NCBI GenBank assembly: GCA_963169105.1
Contig: OY720640.1
Location: 114,376,085 to 114,440,084 of the forward strand
Direction: 5' to 3'
Length of the DNA: 64,000 bases
Source: Ceriagrion tenellum
Taxonomy: Eukaryota; Arthropoda; Insecta; Odonata; Coenagrionidae
Part shown: positions 42,933 to 54,421 of the stretch, in pieces
Numbering within the stretch: position 1 is the stretch's first letter
Layout: each line of letters opens with the position of its first letter
Translations under genes and position numbers: made by a program
The notes under the pieces: model-generated
Databases searched by the model: none
What the model saw: only the letters and a program-made list of their open reading frames with translations
Told to the model about the DNA's origin: nothing

Positions 42933-44096
42933 TTTCTTTTTATAAGGGGAAATATTTGTTTTCTTGTTTACTATGATAAGTAACTACTTGCGCCGTGTCA
43001 AATGATAAGATTGGGTTTCTTTCTAGCATGCGCTACAAGTCGTCAACAAGTTCATGGATAATTTTACTAATTTATATGACGTATGTTTGTAATAATTATC
43101 ATTGTTGATGTCTGGATCGACTCACTGAATGTGATCCAAAGTGAGAATGTTATGTGGAAATGTACCGTTATATCAAATCAAATGGATATACGAAATCCCA
43201 TACATTGTGTAGCGCACGACAGAATTATGCGATAATGTGTCTACAACTCTTGTACATCGGGAAACGTAACGCGAAAAATGTTCGTGATGGATATGTGCCT
43301 GAAAATTCACTGATGATGGCAATGGGAATAACGACATATCGAAATGAACGTTTGTAAACAGGTGCTCGAAAAGGGTAAAACAGATACCCTAAAATTGCTC
43401 TTTCTAATTTATAAACTAACTATTAAAAAATAAAGCACGTCAAATGTTACAGGTAGTCTTATTACTAGAAACCAACTACTTCCTACAATTGATCGGGACC
43501 ACATCTCTCTGTTTAGACTATTTGCTACGGTTTAATTGCCATACTGAGATTGTTTCTTTATTTATTTTATAATATTTTATCAAAATAAGAAACTTTGAAA
43601 ATTTAAGAAACAAAAATCATCGAAAATACAAAAATAATCTTCTGTAAATATTTAAAGATATTACAGTATTTAAGTCATTTTAAACCATCTAAAAAAGGAA
43701 TCACCTTTTGTTCCCTGGAAAACTTGTACAAGGAAAAAAAACTGTGTTAAAGCCTTTTGCCTCTCACAATTGACAGCCCCATCTATAAACACACAGTGTA
43801 ATCGTTGTCATCAATCCGTGTCCTTTCTGAAACTGCAGGCAAAAAATAAACATCTGCAGTCATAATATTCATCACCCAACATGATTTGCTGCCGTTTTTC
43901 TTCGAGCTGAGATCGCCTTCAGAGATGAAGGTTCTCTTCGTCATTGAATTCTAGCCATGTTAAATAATATTTTTAAAGTAACAATTGCTTTCTCTCGTGT
44001 TGTAACGGTCTTTTTCTATTTCTCCTAGTTAATTTAGACTTTCATTCAACTTTTACTAGTATAGTATGGTTAAAGCAAAAGCAGACCTTGGGATTT
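42933..44096. other. Unassigned stretch
   Basis: A 67-codon + ORF at 43154-43357 has no splice or family support. Nothing else recognised. Confidence 0.3.
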
Positions 44097-44285
44097 TCAT
44101 CGCTTAGTCTTCAACCATGTACATAACGATCTATGATCAATAGACATAATAAGTGTATTGGACAACTTTCGTTCTATCTCTGGTTGCTCGCCTCTTATGT
44201 CCGTGTTTGGAGAGCAGATTATTGGGTCACCGAGCTGGCTGACCCTTTCTAAGGAATGACTCGCGGCATGCCAATTCTGTCGCAC
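44097..44285 (-). CDS. Possible terminal exon of an unknown - strand gene
   Basis: On the - strand a strong acceptor (AGGCTTTTTCAG) is followed by a 62-codon frame and stop, with VRQNWHAASHSLERVSQLG and NTDIRGEQPEIERKLSN. The other two frames close within 20 codons. No upstream exon was found to join it, so this is tentative. Confidence 0.3.
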   Translation of the reverse strand: MRQNWHAASHSLERVSQLGDPIICSPNTDIRGEQPEIERKLSNTLIMSIDHRSLCTWLKTKR

Positions 44286-44439
44286 CTGAAAAAGCCTAAT
44301 TCCATTGAGGACATGAGCACTCGTTTCACTATGGCACTAAGGTAAAAATAAATTGTATATTTTATTAATTCTTCACAAATTGAGTTTTCCTCGTTGTAAG
44401 CATGTACCCCCGTAGTGGCTGAAAAGCGTGGAAATACAC

Positions 44440-44525
44440 GAGTTACGGACTTATTCTAATCCTAATCACGAGTTACATTCACAGTTAATCGAGTTACAAT
44501 CACAGTTAATCCTAATCACGAGTAG
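44440..44525 (+). repeat. Short tandem repeat, unit about 25-30 bp
   Basis: CGAGTTAC(A)TTCACAGTTAATC and TAATCCTAATCACGAGT recur two to three times. Small and imperfect. Confidence 0.5.
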
Positions 44526-45302
44526 TAACAATTCCTCCTCCAATATAATCTTTTTCTGTGAGCCATCAATTTATTGCCCATCCATCGGGCATTCATGTAC
44601 TCGAATATAAGAGCTCGTCGCGCTCCAAATTGTCCCCGCTAATATCAATGCGTGTTACGAATGACGTTTATGAAATCGTTCCAGCAATGTGATCATGCGC
44701 GCCGAATCATGTAGGCTAGAATTTGGCCCGTGTATTAAATACAGAGTCGAAGCGCTAAGTAGAAGACAGAGGAACAACACCAGGCGATATGAAGGCTAAG
44801 ATTGGATGTGCAACTAACACCGGTTGTGGCGGTAGTCTCAAATTTAGAGCAAAGTCAAAAGTTTTAGACTAAAATCATAAGCTCGTACGATTCCCGAGTT
44901 TGATTGGTTGAGGCTAGATTTTTTTAAATTAAATAAATCATCATCTCCATTTTTGCTGATCGCCAATGAGGCAAGTTGAAAAGTTGAGCGCTGCCGAGTT
45001 CTGTCTACATTTTTCTCCTGCGATTCCTGGGCGATATTTCTCAAAAATATTCCAATTTTAGAACAGCAATTCGATATTTTAGGTACTGCGAATCGAACGT
45101 CGAACGGCTGCATCTTGCGTATGAGAAAAATGAAATACGGGTGCGTGATTGTCTCTGGATTTGATTACGACTTGGATATTATCATGAGTTTTAGTGTGAA
45201 CGTTTTATCCATCTCATATCAAAAGGACAGTATCTTCAGCTTTTAGAGATGCATATTCAATGAAATGGTCAAGCCACGGGGTGAAGTCGTGGTCTTTCAA
45301 TT
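44526..45302. other. Unassigned stretch
   Basis: Includes an 89-codon - strand ORF at 44844-45113 that starts MQPFDVRFAVPKISN. It is protein-like in parts but has no neighbour exon that fits. Not called as a gene. Confidence 0.3.
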
Positions 45303-45545
45303 CTAAGATTGGTTGACTGCAGCCCTCCACCCTTCCCTGTCGAATGCTAGTTCCATTATTTCCTTGTAGCTATTCATATGTACTCTCCTCTTTATTTGGC
45401 CTATAGACTTATTCCTGGGTCTTCCTCTGGGGACTTTCACCTCTATTTTACCGTCGATTATGTTCTCCACGAACCCGTTGTGCCTCAGAGTGTGTCCAAT
45501 CCATCTGGTTCTTCTTTTCTCTATGATGTTCCATATGGTCCTTCG
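45303..45545 (-). pseudogene. LINE ORF C-terminal fragment, second type
   Basis: On the - strand the frame reads RRTRWIGHTLRHNGF, KVPRGRPRNKSIGQIKRR and SYKEIMELAFDREGWRAAV, then a stop at 45305-45303. W.GH.LRHN plus GRPR plus a final DR..WR is the C-terminal signature of another insect non-LTR family. Upstream frames are broken by stops. Confidence 0.75.
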
Positions 45546-46122
45546 TCATCTACTTTTCCGAAGACCTCATCATTATTTTCCCATGATTTTCATACCTTGA
45601 CGGTGGAATATCATCGAAAGCAGATGTCATCATTTAGTCCCATATTTCATATCAACCTTTTTCAAGGCCTCAGTTATCGTTACCACTCTAATGTCAGTTT
45701 TCACAGGAATTTCTGATGGCAAATTTCACTGAATTGTCTTTCCAGACTGATAATGACCCCTTGACCTTTTAGATAAACAAAGAGGGTAGAATTAGGTGGT
45801 AAAAACATTAGCTTGATTTCACTGGAGGTAATGTCAATTCGTGGGGGGCATCTTCAAGAAGAAGGACAGCCTTGAGGGGCCATGACAAACACATAAAGTT
45901 TACATTGAATTACGTAATGAAGTCGGAAAATATAATTCTTTAAATTGAAAAGAACCTATCCTAGATGACTGATGGAATTTGGAATAACTTAGATAATCTT
46001 GTAAATGCCCTTGATTTCGCTGATTATCCTTCAGTGGAGAGTGGTGACGTTTTGAATCGCAGCATTATTCGTACAGAGAGCTGTAGAGCTCAATGTTCAC
46101 TTAAAAAGGGGGAAGGAGGTTT
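45546..46122. other. Unassigned stretch
   Basis: A + ORF at 45965-46264 overlaps the - strand small ORF below; neither is proven. Nothing else seen. Confidence 0.3.
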
Positions 46123-46254
46123 TTATTGCGCTGCTGCATTTTCAGCATTTTCGTCTGCCGACGATTGCTCTCTCAAAATCACTTCGATGACGACCACACC
46201 ATTGCGTCTGCCATTCATCAAAGGATTGGAATTCTTCTCAACTGTTGAATTCAT
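46123..46254 (-). CDS. Small ORF, 43 codons (candidate)
   Basis: The ATG at 46254 has A at -3 and is preceded in frame by TAA. The frame reads MNSTVEKNSNPLMNGRRNGV, EVILREQSSADENAENAAAQ and stop. The acidic Ala/Glu-rich end is unlike the background noise. An internal acceptor (TTCAACAG) could instead make it a terminal exon. Function unknown. Confidence 0.25.
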   Translation of the reverse strand: MNSTVEKNSNPLMNGRRNGVVVIEVILREQSSADENAENAAAQ

Positions 46255-46849
46255 TGTTTATTGACTTTTCCCATATTGTTAGGCCTTTTTAAAGTTGTTC
46301 TTTTATGTTCTATGTTGAAGGACTTTTATGAACCATATCCACACGGAATCGTTATTCACTAGTTTTAATTTTTCAGGGATAAAACATCTCACCAACTGAC
46401 CGTGGGCTGCAGTCGACAAAAGCTTGGAAAACATTCCAAAAATTGATTTTTTTAGTCTGGAAGTTGAAATTAGGCACCGTAACTTTCTTTTTATCAGTTC
46501 TTATGAATTATGGTTGTATTTTTCATAGTTCATTTGCATTAACATTATGCAAGGGCTAAAAGGACAAAATTGAACACAATTTGCAAAAAAGCCGGTATTC
46601 AGTTTTCGCTAAAAATCTCTAAAATTGAGTTTGTGGAGGCTTGATGGAATAAAAAGTTATATCGATTCAAAGACCTTTGGCTTTGTCATATCATTATTAC
46701 AATTGAGGTAGAGGGATCTTTGCTTTATAATACGGGCCATTTTTTTACACCGACTTTCTACTTTTGATAAACTCGATTAAATTTGATAAACTTTGATGAT
46801 TTGATAAACTCTTGCATATTCCCCTGAGTCATAATACCTTTTGAGGATG
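46255..46849. other. Unassigned stretch
   Basis: Nothing recognised. Confidence 0.4.
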
Positions 46850-47015
46850 ACGCCCCAACCCCCGCCGTGGACACCGCACTCATAGTCCAACCGTTTCCTC
46901 CCCCCCGCCCCCCCCCCCAAAATAATGCTTGTTCCCGGGTCCTCTCACATACCTTCTTTCCCCCCCCCCCCCTTCCCGTCACCCCTTTCCTGCCTTTTCC
47001 CCTCCCTCCCCCTTC
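46850..47015 (+). repeat. Poly-C / polypyrimidine tract
   Basis: C runs of 7 to 14 separated by short breaks occur twice (about 46900-46918 and 46961-46975), followed by CT-rich sequence. The - strand is correspondingly G-rich and could form G-quadruplexes. ORFs read across it are low-complexity artefacts. Confidence 0.75.
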
Positions 47016-47044
47016 CACATTTTGTATAAATTCTGCAGCATTCT

Positions 47045-47100
47045 AAACGTATGTACCTGATGATGTCGCCTATGTGTAAAAAACCGGTCGACCTGAAAAA
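47045..47100 (+). mobile_element. Penelope-type terminus scrap
   Basis: CCTGATGATGTCGCCTATGTG followed by AAAAAACCGGTCGACC. It has the CTGATGA strand of a hammerhead core, but the GAAAC strand is changed to AAAAC. Confidence 0.45.
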
Positions 47101-47499
47101 AACTGTGAAAAAAGTACCATATCGCATTTGAATTCTTCCTACTTTTGGGTAGAAAAATTGTTACCAGGAACACTGAGTAACCGTAACTCGCTTACTTTAC
47201 TAGATTCACTAAAGTTTCAGGAATTAGAATCCATTGAGAAAGTCTGTCAAGCCGAAGAGAAACTAGATTTTTCGATCGCGCGGCGGAGTCCGGCTTTGCG
47301 CGCCAGCTAATACGAATACTGAGACGCTATGCACTTACTTCAGGCGACTTTCTGACTGAATATAGTGTAAAGGACTGCCAAAGGTGCAGTTATAGTAGTT
47401 TGAAAACAGAATTCATTTACTTTCACACGGTCCGTTAGCCCTAGTTGTCTCATCTCGGATAAATTCAAGGAACTATACGTAGCATTTCGCGTTAATATT
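47101..47499. other. Unassigned stretch
   Basis: A 60-codon + ORF at 47128-47310 has no support. Nothing else seen. Confidence 0.35.
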
Positions 47500-48099
47500 T
47501 AAGGCAGTTTGAGCGAAATATCAATTTACCTAGAAATCAATGAATTTGGTCTCATTTTAAAGAAAAAATATGTCACCCTTCCATTGACGTAAAAAATTCA
47601 ACCCCTTAACACATTACTCTCCGAGATATCTGCCGGAAAATACCAGCCCTTTATATGGGAAATGGTACGTATATTCACTCCAAGGAGACCTCATATTAAA
47701 AATTAAGCATTCCTACACTTAGATCTCGTATCATCAGTATGTTCAACAGTTTCAACAAAAATCTACAGTATGTAGTTTGTGTATTTCCTCAGCTATTTTT
47801 TAAAATTAATAATATTGTCACTGCAGTAAATTCTTCGGGATCACAAGAAACCTTCCTTTTTGAATTTCAAGTTTTTTTTGAGTTTCAAACATACCGTGCG
47901 AAAAAAATGAGTCTAGTTAAACGCTTATTTATATATTTTCATTTGATTACTTACAATTTCTATCACGTAAAACTATATTGTTGTAACAATAATAATGCAA
48001 AATTTAATTCGTTCGTCTCACAGTTGGTGAAATTAAAATGTATATATCGAATATGGCCTCTATTATGATTAAGGAACTATCTCGCTCGCACTACCTTAA
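47500..48099 (+). mobile_element. TTAA-flanked MITE, GGTAGT..GAGCGA family, copy A
   Basis: TTAA at both ends, with inverted ends GGCAGTTTGAGCGAAAT and (complement) GGTAGTGCGAGCGAGAT. About 592 bp between the TTAA sites. The interior is AT-rich and non-coding. It aligns over its full length with copies B (51165), C (53871) and D (60262) in the other orientation and with a shortened copy E (48577). TTAA targets recall piggyBac-type transposition, though the end sequence is not the usual CCC type. Confidence 0.8.
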
Positions 48100-48463
48100 G
48101 TCTGCGGAAGATAGGTTTAGCTTCTGGGGGCAACGTGGGGAGCCCATTAAACCGGAACTCTTCATTCCTAAGGCATTGGCTTGAAGCTTATGTTGTTCAA
48201 TCATTCCTACGTCCCCTTCCACCCCTCTTTCAATTCGATCGCGCCACCCAGTGAGAGGGTGCAGTTTCTTTAGTTTTGATTTATGTTGGATATGTGCAGT
48301 ATCCGGGATCGTTGGAGAGAGTTATTTAAAGGCTTGTGCAACTACGGTATAGGACAAGCCTCACGAATAACGATGTGGCAATGTGAGTGAGTTATTAGAC
48401 AGTGATAATGAGGTATGATGAAACATTACGTCTGATTGCACATGAGAGATGATTTACTATAAG
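48100..48463. other. Spacer between MITE A and tRNA-Ser copy 2
   Basis: Nothing recognised. Confidence 0.4.
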
Positions 48464-48545
48464 GACGAGGTGGCCGAGTGGTTAAGGCGTTGGACTGCTA
48501 ATCCAATGTGCTCTGCACGCGTGGGTTCGAATCCCATCCTCGTCG
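48464..48545 (+). tRNA. tRNA-Ser(GCT), copy 2
   Basis: Identical in all 82 positions to the copy at 42851, with anticodon GCT and both internal promoter boxes. The terminator T run follows at once (GATTTTTT). The flanks differ from those of the other copies. A MITE of the TTAA family starts 31 bp downstream. Confidence 0.97.
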
Positions 48546-48576
48546 GATTTTTTAAATTGTTTTTGTTAAAATGCCA

Positions 48577-48971
48577 TTAAGGAAGTTGAAATAGGATACC
48601 ACTTAAAATTTGGCTTCTTTTTTATTGAAAAGATGTCATTTTTCTAATGATAGCAGCCTTTTAATATTAAGTTTTGCGATATGTTTGTCAGCCAGCCATA
48701 TGCCATCCATTTTCCATGGGGAACGGTGCATATTTGCACTCCTGGGGGAACTTATTTAAAAACTGAACAGTATTTATCTCGTAGGCATTGCCAGAAATTT
48801 AACAGTGTGTAGTTCGGATGTTTCCCAGTAATTAAAAAATCAAACAAAGTTTTTGCGTCATTTATGTTTCAATACCTACTTCGTGCTTCTTGTACTTACT
48901 TAAACTTCATAATAATATTTTAATATGGTCTCCTTTGTGACTAAGGAAAAATCTCGCTCAAACTGCCTGAA
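48577..48971 (+). mobile_element. TTAA MITE family, copy E (internally shortened)
   Basis: The left end is TTAAGGAAGTTGAAATA and the right end CTCGCTCAAACTGCCTGAA, with the right TTAA changed to TGAA. It shares landmarks with copy A (GCACTCC.., CAGTGTGTAGTT, GTGACTAAGGAAAAATC). About 200 bp shorter than copy A and more diverged, so an older copy. Confidence 0.6.
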
Positions 48972-49236
48972 CTCATAGGAATAACTATCGGTCAGTGCTT
49001 GTCCCTTATTTTGCTCGGTCCTACAATGTTACGACCATTTGGAGTTTGTTGATTATTAATATTATAGGTACGTAGAGCTCCATCTATTCGAATACATATT
49101 TAACTACTCAATTAAATTTCAAACGCATTGTTCTTACATCTATTATACTACGAGATTTATGATTATTTCCAAGGTATAAATTAAAGAGCCTAATTTCCGG
49201 TTGCAAGAACATTTAGCTATGGAATCAATAGTTGTA

Positions 49237-49645
49237 AGATCCATGAAGTTATGGGCCTCTTAAAAATATTCGGGTTGCAGGAACGAAACAGCGTGTTTCA
49301 TAACTTATCCACCAATAGTTAATTTCTTTAAATATTTGATCCAATCTTCCTTCGCATGATAAAATTTACTGTAGTTTATCCTACGAATAATGGCTAATGC
49401 ACATAATAATAATTGAATCTGAGTAAATAAACTGGTCAGTTGTCTCGAAACAACTGTTTCATCAAGTAACTAGAACTCATAGTTCATAGTGCTTCCACCA
49501 TCATGGCTGCTTAAGGAGGTGATAACTCCATTCCATAAGTTATGAAGCCAGTTATGAAACCAAGATATATATCGAATGTTTCTGCAATACTTATTAAATG
49601 GTTGCCATTGCTTATGGGTCCCATAACTCCATGGATTACATATGT
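49237..49645 (-). mobile_element. GTTATG-type MITE, copy 2
   Basis: Imperfect inverted ends ATCCATGAAGTTATGGGCC and (complement) ATCCATGGAGTTATGGGACC. Subterminal GTTATG words are frequent, e.g. AAGTTATGAAGCCAGTTATG. It matches the split copy at 34940-36060 in opposite orientation and shows what that copy looked like before its interruption. ORFs of 72-87 codons here are by-products. Confidence 0.65.
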
Positions 49646-49934
49646 ATCGTTCCTGTAAGTGACCATAAGAGCAGTGTGACCCAAGAAGTTTTTTCGACTT
49701 ACTTGAAAAGTTATTAAAATAAGGCTCAACCACTCAAGATTCGCGCTCCAACCATCTTAAGATCGCCATATGATGAAAGTTCTTATGCTTTCAATCTCCA
49801 GGTGATCATCGCACGATCTGTTTGTAATATCACCCAAACTGCGACTAGTGGTATATCGTGGGGATTCCACATACAAAACATATATCTATGGCGCAGCATT
49901 AAAGAATCTAGGTTTAGTTAAACGTATAATAGGA

Positions 49935-50500
49935 AGGTCCTCGGATGAAAAAGTCTAAGAGAGACGCTACTTTGCTCTGGTTAGGCCACACCTCGAATAC
50001 GCCTTTAGCTTTTGGGACCCTGTTCAAATAGATTTAACCAAAAAAAATAATAAAATACAAAGGAAAGCAGCGTGTTTCGTTAAAAACTGCTACGAGCGTA
50101 CATATTGTGTCTCACAACTTTTATAGGGATTAAGGAGGGAGCCCCTAGAGACTCGGAGGCTGCACCCTAGGCTTAGGTTGCTTGATAAATTCAGAACTGA
50201 TATTTTTCAGAGCGACACAGAGAATATTATCATGACTCCTCACTACATCTCTAGGTCTGACAGATGCGATCAAATAAGAGAGATACACTGCCGAACAGAT
50301 AGGTACAAAATTTCGTTTTTTCCGCGAACAATAAGCGACCACAATAAAAATTGAGCTCACAAAATACACTCATATAATTCATGTCGCCATTTCATCTCAA
50401 AAAACTTAAACCTTTACGGCTCGTGATCTAACACCCCCTACTACACGCCCATGCGGCGTCTCGCTGGGTATTATGTAGATGCAGTGCAGATAGTTGGAAT
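49935..50500 (+). pseudogene. LINE 3' end fragment (CR1/Jockey-like)
   Basis: The + strand reads LVRPHLEYAFSFWDPVQ, then IQRKAACFVKNCYERT, and after a stop LRREPLETRRLHPRLRLLDK and a Tyr/Ser-rich end. This is the C-terminal domain of a CR1/Jockey-type ORF2. The 3' UTR ends near TATTATGTAGATGCAG at 50470-50485. It is broken by at least one in-frame stop and is related to the copy in Lon intron 13. Confidence 0.8.
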
Positions 50501-51164
50501 TCGGTTGCGTTTTCAGCACTCGTGTCGCCGAATCTGACGAGCCTGTTTCCAACCGACTACTCTGTCTCCTCCTCATCTCTTCCTGAAGTTTCCTCCCTTC
50601 GCCCACCACTCCTTGCACTTCGTCCTTTGATCACCTATCCATCCTGGTTTTTGACACAATTCAGTGTCGTTAAATGATCCTCGACCCAAGAGGTAAAGTT
50701 GACCGTAATCCTCCTATTAGAAAGTTTCTTGACCCTCCCCCGCGTCTGACCTTTTCGGAGCGCCCTCGCCTCCGAAAAGCCATGTCGCCTGCCATCGACC
50801 CTTAAGAGTGAACCACACCTATCGAAGACCGTTGGACGATAATCCAACTTGAGCGGACATTTTGCACGTGGAGTGTTTAAGAGTTTTCTCACGTTAGTGG
50901 TCTCAAGTCCACGATATTTGAGGCCCTTCACTTTGGGTGAATGGGAACCTTTGTTGTGCGGAACTTGGCTCCTTCAGCAGTCTTCAGAAATGGGGCCATT
51001 ACAACCGATTCCTGTATGAGTACGACAAAAAAGGGACCCTAATCCTCTCAAATTGAATGCACGTTGGCGTTGGGTAATGGGAGATGGTGCTCAACGGAAA
51101 TGAAGTCTGCTATTGAAAATGAGTGAGGTGTATTGAAAGTGCATTTTTAAACGCTTATATTCAT
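50501..51164. other. Unassigned GC-richer stretch
   Basis: A 98-codon - strand ORF at 50635-50931 is Arg/Lys-rich with no recognisable domain; it may belong to the adjoining retroelement's flank. Nothing else recognised. Confidence 0.3.
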
Positions 51165-51731
51165 TTAAGGTAGTGGGAGCGAGATGGTTCCCTAATCATA
51201 ATAGGGACCATATTCGATTTATATGTATGTTTTAATTTCACCAACTGTGAGACATACGAATTAAATATTGCATTCATGATGGTGCAATAATATAGTTTTA
51301 CATGACAGAAATTGTAAGTTATCGAATGAAAATATCTAAATAAGTCATTGACTTGACTCATTTTTTCACGCAGTACGTTTGAAACTCCATCAAAACGTGT
51401 TTTTTATGATCCCGAAGAATTTGCGGTGACAATATGATTGATTTTCAAAAACAGTTGAGAAAACTTACAAACCACACAGTGTTGATGTTTTTACGAGATC
51501 TAAGTGTAGGAAATGCTTAATTGTTAATATAAGGTGTCTCTGGAGGCTCTGGAGTGAATACACGTACCATTTCCCATATAAAATGGCTGGTATTTTTTTG
51601 ACAAATATCTCGGAAATTAATGTTGTAAGGGGTTGATTGTTTTATGTCAACGGAAGGGTGATATATTTTCTTTAAAATGAGACCAAATTCATTGATTCCA
51701 GGTAAAATCAATTTCGCCCAAACTAACTTAA
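51165..51731 (-). mobile_element. TTAA MITE family, copy B
   Basis: TTAA at both ends. The left end is GGTAGTGGGAGCGAGATGG, and the right end CGCCCAAACTAAC with one change from consensus. It aligns with copy A reversed. Confidence 0.8.
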
Positions 51732-51774
51732 TGTATATGCAGTACACAGTAGACTTTGTCGGTTCCTCATCACT

Positions 51775-51940
51775 GAAAAGATGTACATCTACATCAACAA
51801 AATGACGCGCAAGCCACCACAAGGGTGTGTGGCACGGGGTGATTCCTCACAAGGCATGTAGCCCTCACCCCAGTTCAAAAAAGATCCGCGCACTTTCCCT
51901 CGGCCGCTAGCCGCAGGCTAATAACAGTCGGCGTAAAATT
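51775..51940. repeat. Probable LINE-derived segment
   Basis: ACATCTACATCAACAAAATG then GCAAGCCACCACAAGGGTGT and GGCACGGGGTG. This phrase is familiar to me as a high-copy repeat in insect genomes linked to CR1/Jockey-type LINEs; I cannot place it within an element here. Confidence 0.35.
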
Positions 51941-52225
51941 GCGTGGTCAACCCAGAAGCTAAGAGAGTGCTAAGTAGACGAGCATGCTACCATGCAACAC
52001 TGGTTATGATACAACTAATGATTAGTATTTTTAATGCGATTGATAAATAGTCCTCCAAGATGCTAAATCATACCGGAATTTTCATGCGAGGTGAGTTGTA
52101 AGTAATGATAGTAAGATTTTAAGGACAAGGACAAAATCTACTCAATCTGATGATGGTCGAAGTTTCATAGAATCGATATCTCGCAACTATTATGGTCCCT
52201 CATTGTACTGAAATAATGTAATTTT

Positions 52226-52686
52226 TTAACCTCTATGGACAAGCGAGTCAAATTTGTTACGTTTCAAACTCATTGAAATATTTATTTTCTAAGAGGCTTT
52301 CCTATTTAGTTGCTGCGCTAGACAGAATTGTAACGTTTCGGATTAAGTGTGCGGAAAGTTGCGTCTCTTTCGGCGGTTTGTCAAACAATTTGAATAAATG
52401 AAAGTGTGACGCTATTCACTGACAATGGTGTGCCTGGTGGAGCTCCGAAATAAATGGTTTCAGCTGTCTTGTGAAGAAAAAATGTTGAAGTATACCTTGT
52501 TTAAATTTAATTATGTAAAGTATTATTTTAAATTAATATATACAATAAAAATACATCAAATTTCATAATATATGTTATTGTCAAATACATTGCAATTTTT
52601 AATGTTTAAGTAGAACTTAAAAAACTAATATAGTTGCAGTATTTTTTTCATGCTGTTGTTTCATAAATACTTCCATAGAGGGTTAA
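52226..52686 (+). mobile_element. piggyBac-like MITE, copy 1
   Basis: Bounded by TTAA, with ends TTAACCTCTATGGA and TCCATAGAGGGTTAA. 461 bp. A decayed frame inside (AESCVSFGGLSN) is shared with copy 2 at 53281-53782, which lies in the opposite direction, so the pair forms a large inverted repeat. Confidence 0.7.
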
Positions 52687-52699
52687 TCTATCAGTTCCA

Positions 52700-52885
52700 C
52701 AGTCTATACCCTTAATCTAATGCCTGTGATCGTTTCTACTATAATAGTTTGACTCGAGCAAAATCAGTTGAACGTCCCTTAAAAAATATTCTACATCAAA
52801 CGTATCATAAGAATTTTTCATAAATCTAACTGCTCTCCGCTGTAATTGATCTACATCTGAAACTAGTCCTACTCCATAAGGGTCC
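52700..52885 (-). pseudogene. LINE ORF fragment
   Basis: The - strand frame reads LQRRAVRFMKNSYDTFDVEY then FLRDVQLILLESNYYSRNDH and stop. It is related to the IQRKAACFVKN region of the LINE tail at 49935. It lies between the two inverted piggyBac-like MITEs. Confidence 0.6.
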
Positions 52886-53280
52886 TACATGCTAGCGGCG
52901 TGCTTCATGTGAGCTCCCCCGAGGGAAAAAACTACATCGCTCCCTTCTCCTCACTTTCTCCTCACATTTTCTTAGTAATATTTTGATAAATCCCAATTTT
53001 CGATTGGCCAGTCGACTTCAATTTCCAGTAATCGCTGTTCAAAGAGTGCACAAAAGTGTGCTTCTTCCGACGTTATAATATGTCAGGGAAATATTGGTTT
53101 GCCAGGATAGGCATAAGAGTGGAATAAAAGCCCTGGGAGTAGGGAACTTGAGAAGTGGTTCGGGAAAAAAATGGTCGTAAATGAAAAGATTTACCAAGTT
53201 ATGTCGCGTAAACACATTTAAAGACGACCTAGGTTTCGTTGCGGCACGCCATTATCAGGCACAATGTTGACAGGACACAT
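52886..53280. other. Spacer with a Penelope-type scrap
   Basis: At 53228-53265 the - strand reads GCCTGATAATGGCGTGCCGC then AACGAAACCTAGGTC, close to a hammerhead-like terminus but with CTGATAA in place of CTGATGA. The rest is unassigned. Confidence 0.4.
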
Positions 53281-53782
53281 ATAACCTTTTTTCTATGGAC
53301 GGAATTAATAAGCATTAAGCATGAAAAAAATACTGCTGCTATGTTAGTTTTTTTAAAGTGCTATTTAAGCATTTTTAAAATTTCAATTAATTTGAAATTA
53401 TATCAATTTTGAAATTTGACGTATTCTTATTGTATATATTTAATTTTAAATAACACTACTCATAATAATATGTATACAAGGTATACTTCAACATTACCTT
53501 CATAACGTACCTTTTCTTAAACTTTCCCAATTTTTTTCATATGACAGCTGAGACTATTTATTTCAGAGCCCCACCAGGCACGCCATCGTCAGTGAATAAC
53601 GTCACATATCTATTCATGTTTTTTGACAAACCGCTGAAAGAGACGCAACTTTCCACACACTTAATCCGAAGCGTTATTATTCTGACCAGCGCAGCAACTA
53701 ATTGGAAAAGCCTTTTAGAGAGGAGATATTTCAATGATTTTGAAACGTAACAAATTTGACTCGCTCGACCGTCGAGGGTTAA
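53281..53782 (-). mobile_element. piggyBac-like MITE, copy 2
   Basis: Reverse complement of the copy at 52226-52686. The right end is GTCGAGGGTTAA; the left end is decayed (ATAACC.. TCTATGGA). The longest frame, on the - strand, includes IKCVESCVSFSGLSKN and FTDDGVPGGALK. Because both copies share it, it may be a relic of a coding region of the parent element. Confidence 0.65.
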
Positions 53783-53870
53783 ATATAGTTTTTGACAATT
53801 TTTTGAAACTATGTATTCTTCGTCTTTCATTAATATTGTTCTTATATCATTGCCATCGTCTGGTACAATG

Positions 53871-54421
53871 TTTAGGTATTTTAGGAGCGATATATTTCCC
53901 TAGTCGTAATGGAGACCATATTCGAATTTTCCGTTTCAATTTCGGCAACTGTAGGAAGATCGAATTTTATATTGTTTATTAATGATGCAAAAATACACTA
54001 TACATGACGGAAATCCTGAGTAAATAAATACGAATATTTGCATTAGCCTTCAACATGTCTCATTTTTTTCCAAGTGGCAATTAAAACTCCTTCACATTGG
54101 AAGGCTTTTTTTGTGATTCTGAAAAAATTACTGTGTTTACTATGCGGTGTATTTTTAAAAGTAGTTGAGGAAACATACAAACTGCTCACTGCTAATATTT
54201 TTGACAAGATCTAGGCATTAGAAATAACTCATTTTGTAAATAGTATCACTATAGAGTTCATAGACGAACAAATTCCCATGTAAAATGGCTAGTATTTTTT
54301 GGCAATAGTCTCGGAAAGGTGATCATATTATGGTATCTTTGGAAGGGTGATATATTTTCTTATAATGAGACCAAAATTATTTATTTCTGGGTGAAAAGAT
54401 ACTTCGCTCAAACTACCTTAA
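53871..54421 (-). mobile_element. TTAA MITE family, copy C
   Basis: The right end CGCTCAAACTACCTTAA is intact; the left end is decayed (TTTAGGTATTTTAGGAGCGA). The interior aligns with copies B and D but is more diverged. Confidence 0.7.

Noticed and set aside
45378..45716. 112-codon + strand ORF
   Set aside because: Antisense of the LINE C-terminal fragment, whose - strand reading has clear family motifs.
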